Position numbers and translations under genes: made by a program
Shown: positions 14,047-17,485 of the stretch, piece by piece
Position numbering within the stretch: position 1 is the first letter of the stretch
Layout of the letters: every line of letters starts with the position of its first letter
Assembly: GCA_023660035.1 (NCBI GenBank)
Contig: JAGXOF010000011.1
Span: forward strand, 1 to 17,485
DNA from: Dehalococcoidia bacterium LH_S1
GTDB lineage: Bacteria; Chloroflexota; Dehalococcoidia; SZUA-161; SpSt-899
Direction: 5' to 3'
Length of the DNA: 17,485 nucleotides
The notes under the pieces: model-generated
What the model saw: the letters and a program-made list of their open reading frames with translations, nothing else
Told to the model about the DNA's origin: nothing
Database searches by the model: none

Positions 14047-14490
14047 GTGCAAAAGGGGAGCTACATCCTCGTCATGGCTCTTCAGCAAGAGCACACCATC
14101 ACGGTAGGGAAACTGGGGACTTTCACGTTTCCGGCAGGATACTATCTCTATATGGGGAGCGCGCTTGGCGGCCTTTCCCAACGAATCAACCGATACCTGC
14201 AAGAGAAACGAACCCGGCACTGGCACATCGACTACCTGCTGAAGCAGGCACAAATTATAGAAATATGGTGTACCATTACCCCACAGCGGATGGAATGCCA
14301 GCTTACACTCGCTGCACGTGACTTACCGGGAGCAACAGTCCCAGTCAAAGGCTTCGGGGCATCGGACTGCAAGTGTGACTCTCATCTTGTTTACCTGCAT
14401 GAGAGACCTGCGATCGACTCCCTGAAACAATCACTGGATTCACTGACCGGTTGCGGCGTTGCCCTCGAGCCCTTTATAATGAAACGGTAA
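14047..14490 (+). CDS. GIY-YIG nuclease-fold protein, DUF123 (COG1833) family
   Basis: The 147-aa protein matches the stand-alone GIY-YIG/DUF123 family. The degenerate GIY and YIG strands are SYILVM (5-10) and GYYLYMGSAL (31-40). They are followed by the LSQRINRYL helix (43-51) with Arg46, and RHWHIDYLL (57-65). The second half bears the family hallmark GASDCKCDSHL (104-114) with Cys108, Cys110 and His113. Members are suspected structure-specific nucleases or nucleic-acid-binding proteins; some are fused to endonuclease III. The start is GTG 14047. No Shine-Dalgarno is present, and the alternative ATG at 14074 would delete the first core strand, so GTG is preferred, probably leaderless. It is divergent from ligA, and nth is encoded about 2 kb away, consistent with a DNA-repair role (inference). 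Confidence 0.88.
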   Translation: MQKGSYILVMALQQEHTITVGKLGTFTFPAGYYLYMGSALGGLSQRINRYLQEKRTRHWHIDYLLKQAQIIEIWCTITPQRMECQLTLAARDLPGATVPVKGFGASDCKCDSHLVYLHERPAIDSLKQSLDSLTGCGVALEPFIMKR

Positions 14491-14496
14491 GTACAT

Positions 14497-14525
14497 TTGG
14501 CAAGATGCCTTAAAAACCATAAATT
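14497..14525 (+). promoter_or_regulatory. Possible promoter of the MBL-fold gene
   Basis: TTGGCA (14497-14502), a 17-nt spacer and TAAATT (14520-14525) lie in the 52-nt gap before the hydrolase gene. The implied start is so close to the GGAGG site (14531-14535) that the site would be at the very 5' end. The gene may therefore be served mainly by read-through from the GIY-YIG promoter. Confidence 0.3.
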
Positions 14526-14542
14526 TTACAGGAGGGCGAAAT

Positions 14543-15202
14543 ATGAAGCTGACCGAAAATCTATTCTACTATCCCGAGCATCAGATGCTGGATTCCAACA
14601 CGTATGTTATAAAAGACAATACCACAGTGCTTTTCGATCCGGGGCTCGAGCAAGCCCTGCCTGCACTTGTGGAGGACATGAAAAAGGACGGCATCAACCC
14701 CGAGGATATCGATATCATAGCCAATACCCATCTCCACGGCGATCACTGCTGGGCGGATGAACCGCTCAAGAGCATGTCCGGTGCCAGAATACTCCTCCAT
14801 CAACTGCAGCGGCAGAACTTCGATACCACAGTGACCCAGGTAGCTAACTTCTTCGGCATGCCCTCATTTGAGCTAAAGGAAGACGGATACCTGGACGAAA
14901 AACTAACCGCCGGGAATTTAGAGTTTGAAATACTCCAGACTCCAGGACATTCACTGGACAGCATCTGCTTCTATTGTGGAAACGAGGGAATTCTCATTTG
15001 CGGGGATGTAATTTTCAGCGGGAGCGTGGGCAGAACAGACATCCCTGGAGGAAATGGTGATCAACTCAAGCAAAGCATCGAGGAACTATCACAACAGCGC
15101 GTGGAATACTTGCTGCCGGGACATATGGATATCATAAAGGGAACCGACAAAGTCAAGCGCAACTTCGAACTTATAAAAACGCAACTATTCCCGTGGATCT
15201 AG
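14543..15202 (+). CDS. Metallo-beta-lactamase-fold hydrolase (glyoxalase II-like)
   Basis: The 219-aa protein contains all metal ligands of a binuclear MBL enzyme: the HxHxDH motif at 63-68 (THLHGDH context), His136 in TPGHS, Asp155 in CGDVIF and His194 in PGHMD. The region GSVGRTDIPGG (160-170) is typical of the glyoxalase II/hydroxyacylglutathione hydrolase-like group. The N-terminal strand ending SNTYVI (18-23) is also typical of it. It has no signal peptide, so it acts in the cytoplasm, hydrolysing a thioester or other ester; the substrate cannot be named. The ATG follows a strong GGAGGG at 14531. It is the second gene after the GIY-YIG protein and its stop is only 4 bp from the convergent argC stop. 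Confidence 0.9.
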   Translation: MKLTENLFYYPEHQMLDSNTYVIKDNTTVLFDPGLEQALPALVEDMKKDGINPEDIDIIANTHLHGDHCWADEPLKSMSGARILLHQLQRQNFDTTVTQVANFFGMPSFELKEDGYLDEKLTAGNLEFEILQTPGHSLDSICFYCGNEGILICGDVIFSGSVGRTDIPGGNGDQLKQSIEELSQQRVEYLLPGHMDIIKGTDKVKRNFELIKTQLFPWI

Positions 15203-15206
15203 TTTC

Positions 15207-16226
15207 TTACGGGTATACTGGCAGCGCTTCCAATCCCATCACCTGAGGTAAGCCGAGCATTAGATTCATGTTCTGCAATGCCTGCCCCGCACCACCCTTC
15301 ACCAGATTGTCGATGCAGCTTACAACTATCAGCCTGCCGGTCCTTTCATCAACTGTAGGATAAATAAGGCAAAGATTGCTTCCCCAGGTGTGCTTGGTAC
15401 CGGGCGGGGTATCAACAACACGGATAAATTGCTCATCACGATAGAAATCGCGATAGAGTTCCCTGATCCTCTCCGCATCTTCCCTTTTCTTTAAAGTCGC
15501 ATAACATGTACTCAATATACCCCGAGTCATTGGTACCAGATGAGGAACAAAAGAGACGGAAATCGTGGTTTCAGTATAACCTTGAAGTTCCTGAACGATC
15601 TCGGGCAAATGTCGATGACCTTGAAGCGCATAGGCAGAGGTATTCTCATTGGCCTCCACATAATGGGTTTTCATGGCAAGCGCCCTGCCAGCTCCGGAGA
15701 CTCCACTCTTGCTGTCGATGATCATGTCAGGATTAACCAGGTCCTCCGCAACCGCAGGGGCAAGGGCAAGGATAGCTCCGGTAGGGTAACACCCCGGATT
15801 CGCAACCAACCTAGCTTCCGAGACCTCGGCACGGTAGAGTTCCGGCAAACCATAAACCGCCTCATTCAACAACTCCGGCACAGGATGAGCAACCTTGTAC
15901 CAGCTCTCATATTCATCAGCATCTTTAAGCCTGAAGTCAGCACTCACGTCGATCACCTTCACATCCTGCTCCAGCAGGCTCACTACCGACTGAGCACTTG
16001 CGCCATGAGGCAGAGCAGAGAATGCAAAATCGACATCTCCGAGTTCCCCCTCGATCGTCAGGTCAACATCGGCCATGTGAGGAAAAACCTCTCCCAACCT
16101 CTGTCCCGCAGCACTCCTGCCGGTCACAGACACCAGATTCACTCCCGGATGCTGGTGCAGCAACCGTGCCAGGTCAATTCCTATGTAGCCTGTGACGTTA
16201 AGTATTCCTACATTTATCCTTTCCAT
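15207..16226 (-). CDS. argC: N-acetyl-gamma-glutamyl-phosphate reductase
   Basis: ArgC reduces N-acetylglutamyl phosphate to the semialdehyde with NADPH, the third step of arginine synthesis. From ATG 16226 the protein has 339 aa. A Rossmann start VGILNVTGYIG (6-16) is followed by the catalytic Cys146 in VANPGCYPTGA, and GHRHLPEI (203-210) holds the catalytic-site histidine. SKSGVSGAGR (172-181) and PGTKHTWGSN near the C-terminus are further ArgC signatures. The nucleotide loop reads NVTGYIG instead of the common GASGYTG/GATGYTG. An upstream in-frame TTG at 16244 would add six residues, but GGGG five nt before the ATG fixes the shorter start. No other arg gene is adjacent. It ends a run with nth and a metallopeptidase, 14 nt after the latter. 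Confidence 0.95.
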   Translation of the reverse strand: MERINVGILNVTGYIGIDLARLLHQHPGVNLVSVTGRSAAGQRLGEVFPHMADVDLTIEGELGDVDFAFSALPHGASAQSVVSLLEQDVKVIDVSADFRLKDADEYESWYKVAHPVPELLNEAVYGLPELYRAEVSEARLVANPGCYPTGAILALAPAVAEDLVNPDMIIDSKSGVSGAGRALAMKTHYVEANENTSAYALQGHRHLPEIVQELQGYTETTISVSFVPHLVPMTRGILSTCYATLKKREDAERIRELYRDFYRDEQFIRVVDTPPGTKHTWGSNLCLIYPTVDERTGRLIVVSCIDNLVKGGAGQALQNMNLMLGLPQVMGLEALPVYP

Positions 16227-16240
16227 TTTATCCCCCGCTA

Positions 16241-16609
16241 TCAATACCTTCCCATCTCCCTCAGCCTCGCATCGCTTATACCAAAGTAATGAGCGACTTC
16301 ATGCCGCACTGTGTGCTGGATTTGCCGCACTATCGCCCGATCAGAGTGGCACTGCATCTCAACTGGCTTCTGGAAGATGGTAATCCGATCAGGTAAAACC
16401 ATGGTGTACCCACGCCCGCGATTAGGGAGCGGCACGCCTTCATACAACCCAAGCAGGTTTTGCCGCCGTTTTATCCCCAGTTTACCCATCTGGTCATGTG
16501 TTGGCCAATCCGCTACCATAACAGCGATATTCTGCAGCTTCTCACCCAACTCCGGTGGCAACCCCGCCAGAGCCTCATCGACGAGTTCATGAAATCTTTC
16601 TCTTTCCAT
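16241..16609 (-). CDS. Minimal zincin-like metallopeptidase family protein (DUF1025-like)
   Basis: From ATG 16609 the protein is 122 aa. It shows the compact zinc-peptidase pattern of this family: MERERFHELVDEALAGLP at the N-terminus, a short LGLYEGVPL segment (53-61), strands ending DRITIFQKP (74-82), then HEVAH (103-107) followed by FGISDARLREMGRY. The two His and Glu of HExxH are intact and Glu118 in the tail is a probable third ligand. Proteolysis has not been shown for most members. An upstream start at 16708 would give 155 aa but would overlap nth by 98 bp and add residues unlike the family. ATG 16609 lies 1 nt after the nth stop, implying translational coupling. Confidence 0.87.
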   Translation of the reverse strand: MERERFHELVDEALAGLPPELGEKLQNIAVMVADWPTHDQMGKLGIKRRQNLLGLYEGVPLPNRGRGYTMVLPDRITIFQKPVEMQCHSDRAIVRQIQHTVRHEVAHYFGISDARLREMGRY

Positions 16610-16610
16610 A

Positions 16611-17273
16611 TCACTTATCCAAACGATCGGATTCACTCGAAGGGCAAACTTCTCGCAGGACGCACTGAGAACACAAAGGTTTCCTCGACTTGCAAACCCT
16701 TCGTCCATGTTCTACCATATTCAAATGTAATTGGTAAACCTCCCCCGGCGGCACCATCGCCTCAAGCAATTCATGCGCCTTCTCCACAGAAGCCCTGTCC
16801 TCTATCAATCTTAACCGCCTAGCTACCCGATAGACATGCGTATCAACAGGCATTACAGGTTTGCCAAAGGAAAATAGCAAAACACATCCTACGGTCTTGG
16901 GTCCCACTCCGGGCAAGTTGTGCAACCACGACTTTGCCTCACCAACCGAGAGACTATCCAAAAACCAGAGATCAAGTGACACCCTTTCCTCCAGGATAGT
17001 CTGAAGGATTTGCTTCACACGAACAGCTTTTAGGCGTGATATTCCCCCTGACCTTATAGAGCACTCGATATCCGCTACATCCGCATTTGCGACCTCTTCC
17101 CAGGTCTCAAAGTCCTTCGTCAGGGAATCAAAAGCAAGGCCTGAATTAACATCCGACGTATTCTGTGAAAGCAGGGTGGAAATCAACTCAGACAGCGGGT
17201 TATGGCGCCGATGCCATTTGCGCTCGCCGTACTGTTTGGCTAGCAGGTTCCTTTGAAACCCTGGATAATACAT
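16611..17273 (-). CDS. nth: Endonuclease III (DNA glycosylase/AP lyase)
   Basis: Endonuclease III removes oxidised pyrimidines and cleaves the abasic site in base-excision repair. The 220-aa protein has the helix-hairpin-helix LPGVGPKTVG (120-129) with catalytic Lys126, and the catalytic Asp144 in VDTHVYRV. The C-terminal [4Fe-4S] loop has exact spacing: Cys194, Cys201, Cys204 and Cys210 (C-X6-C-X2-C-X5-C). ISTLLSQNTSD (31-41) is the family's N-terminal signature. The ATG at 17273 has no clear Shine-Dalgarno, and no alternative start exists upstream before an in-frame stop. The order PKTVG instead of RKTAN places it in a subgroup diverged from E. coli Nth. It heads the nth-metallopeptidase-argC run. 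Confidence 0.94.
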   Translation of the reverse strand: MYYPGFQRNLLAKQYGERKWHRRHNPLSELISTLLSQNTSDVNSGLAFDSLTKDFETWEEVANADVADIECSIRSGGISRLKAVRVKQILQTILEERVSLDLWFLDSLSVGEAKSWLHNLPGVGPKTVGCVLLFSFGKPVMPVDTHVYRVARRLRLIEDRASVEKAHELLEAMVPPGEVYQLHLNMVEHGRRVCKSRKPLCSQCVLREVCPSSESDRLDK

Positions 17274-17388
17274 AATTGAACACCAGACTGCTAGTACCGA
17301 TGAGTACTACGTATCCGACTACTAAGATAACGCCGATCATTTAAGATTTTGAAAGTATGATAAGTGCTCAGCGGCCCCAACGTTTATA
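17274..17388. other. Short intergenic spacer upstream of nth
   Basis: No gene is seen in this 115-bp spacer. It contains a small inverted repeat AGTAC-6 nt-GTACT (about 17290-17305) close to the nth start. There is no T-tract terminator for the minus-strand gene to its right, and no convincing promoter for nth. Confidence 0.4.
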
Positions 17389-17485
17389 TCATTTGAATTT
17401 GTCTAGTGCTTCGGAATCCGAATTTATGGTTTTAGATGGCAGGTATCGTTCAGTGAGTTTAACAGGAATTCTCCATCCCTTATAC
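17389..17485 (-). CDS. C-terminal end of an unidentified minus-strand gene (partial)
   Basis: Reading inward from the right edge, one minus-strand frame is open for 31 codons to a TGA at 17391-17389. The peptide includes GWRIPVKLTERYLPSKT and ends SDSEALDKFK. It is too short to identify, but composition and the position 115 bp upstream of nth on the same strand favour the tail of a real gene entering from outside the window. The other frames in this stretch are broken by stops sooner. Confidence 0.4.
   Translation of the reverse strand, partial: YKGWRIPVKLTERYLPSKTINSDSEALDKFK

Noticed and set aside
15540..16289. 249-codon plus-strand open frame opposite argC
   Set aside because: It is entirely antisense to a clear argC with all catalytic motifs, has unnatural composition, and spans the argC-metallopeptidase junction.
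1..17485. CRISPR array, tRNA/rRNA genes, prophage or transposon
   Set aside because: No regularly spaced repeats, no cloverleaf with acceptor/T-loop signature, no integrase or transposase motif was seen on either strand.

Overview
The window looks like a chromosomal segment of a bacterium with moderate GC content. The best guess is the phylum Chloroflexota, class Dehalococcoidia, most likely an anaerobe. That placement is an inference from gene content and style: a 2-hydroxyacyl-CoA dehydratase/activase pair, an oxygen-labile-type IlvD, a NEW3-type surface protein with an ABC exporter, frequent TTG/GTG starts and a compact nusA operon. No rRNA or other phylogenetic marker is available to settle it. 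No mobile element, CRISPR array, tRNA or rRNA was seen. Most of the window is ordinary housekeeping sequence.

Layout. Positions 1-1022 (+) hold the tail of a 2-hydroxyacyl-CoA dehydratase/benzoyl-CoA reductase-type subunit and its ATP-dependent activase, overlapping by 4 bp. Positions 1023-1904 are gene-poor. They contain an orphan open frame without a proper start, a small unknown ORF, and a 42-codon stump of what looks like a TPR protein; this may be decayed sequence. ilvD (1905-3563, -) and nusA (3813, +) diverge from a 249-bp spacer with a recognisable promoter on each strand. The nusA promoter is followed at once by a perfect terminator-like hairpin. The translation/transcription operon nusA-ylxR-infB-rbfA-truB runs from 3813 to 8656 and ends in a palindrome that includes the truB stop codon.

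On the minus strand, ligA (13927-11912) is followed by a three-gene unit: a secreted, C-terminally anchored NEW3/CARDB-like protein (11828-10578), an ABC ATPase (10576-9644, TTG start with a perfect Shine-Dalgarno) and an ABC-2 permease (9617-8682). Divergent from ligA are a GIY-YIG/DUF123 protein whose GTG start coincides with the predicted transcription start (a candidate leaderless mRNA) and a metallo-beta-lactamase-fold hydrolase (14543-15202). Converging on the latter with only 4 bp between stop codons is a minus-strand run: endonuclease III (nth), a minimal zincin-like metallopeptidase and argC, spaced 1 and 14 nt apart. The last about 97 bases carry the C-terminal end of another unidentified minus-strand gene.

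Working together: the nusA operon supplies transcription elongation/termination control, translation initiation, 30S maturation and tRNA pseudouridylation. ilvD and argC serve branched-chain amino acid and arginine synthesis. ligA and nth serve DNA replication and repair. The NEW3-ABC unit is the only multigene system of unknown purpose. I found no convincing new defence or mobile system. The best second-look items are the leaderless GIY-YIG gene, the promoter-proximal hairpin ahead of nusA, the NEW3-ABC module and the gene remnants at 1044-1865.
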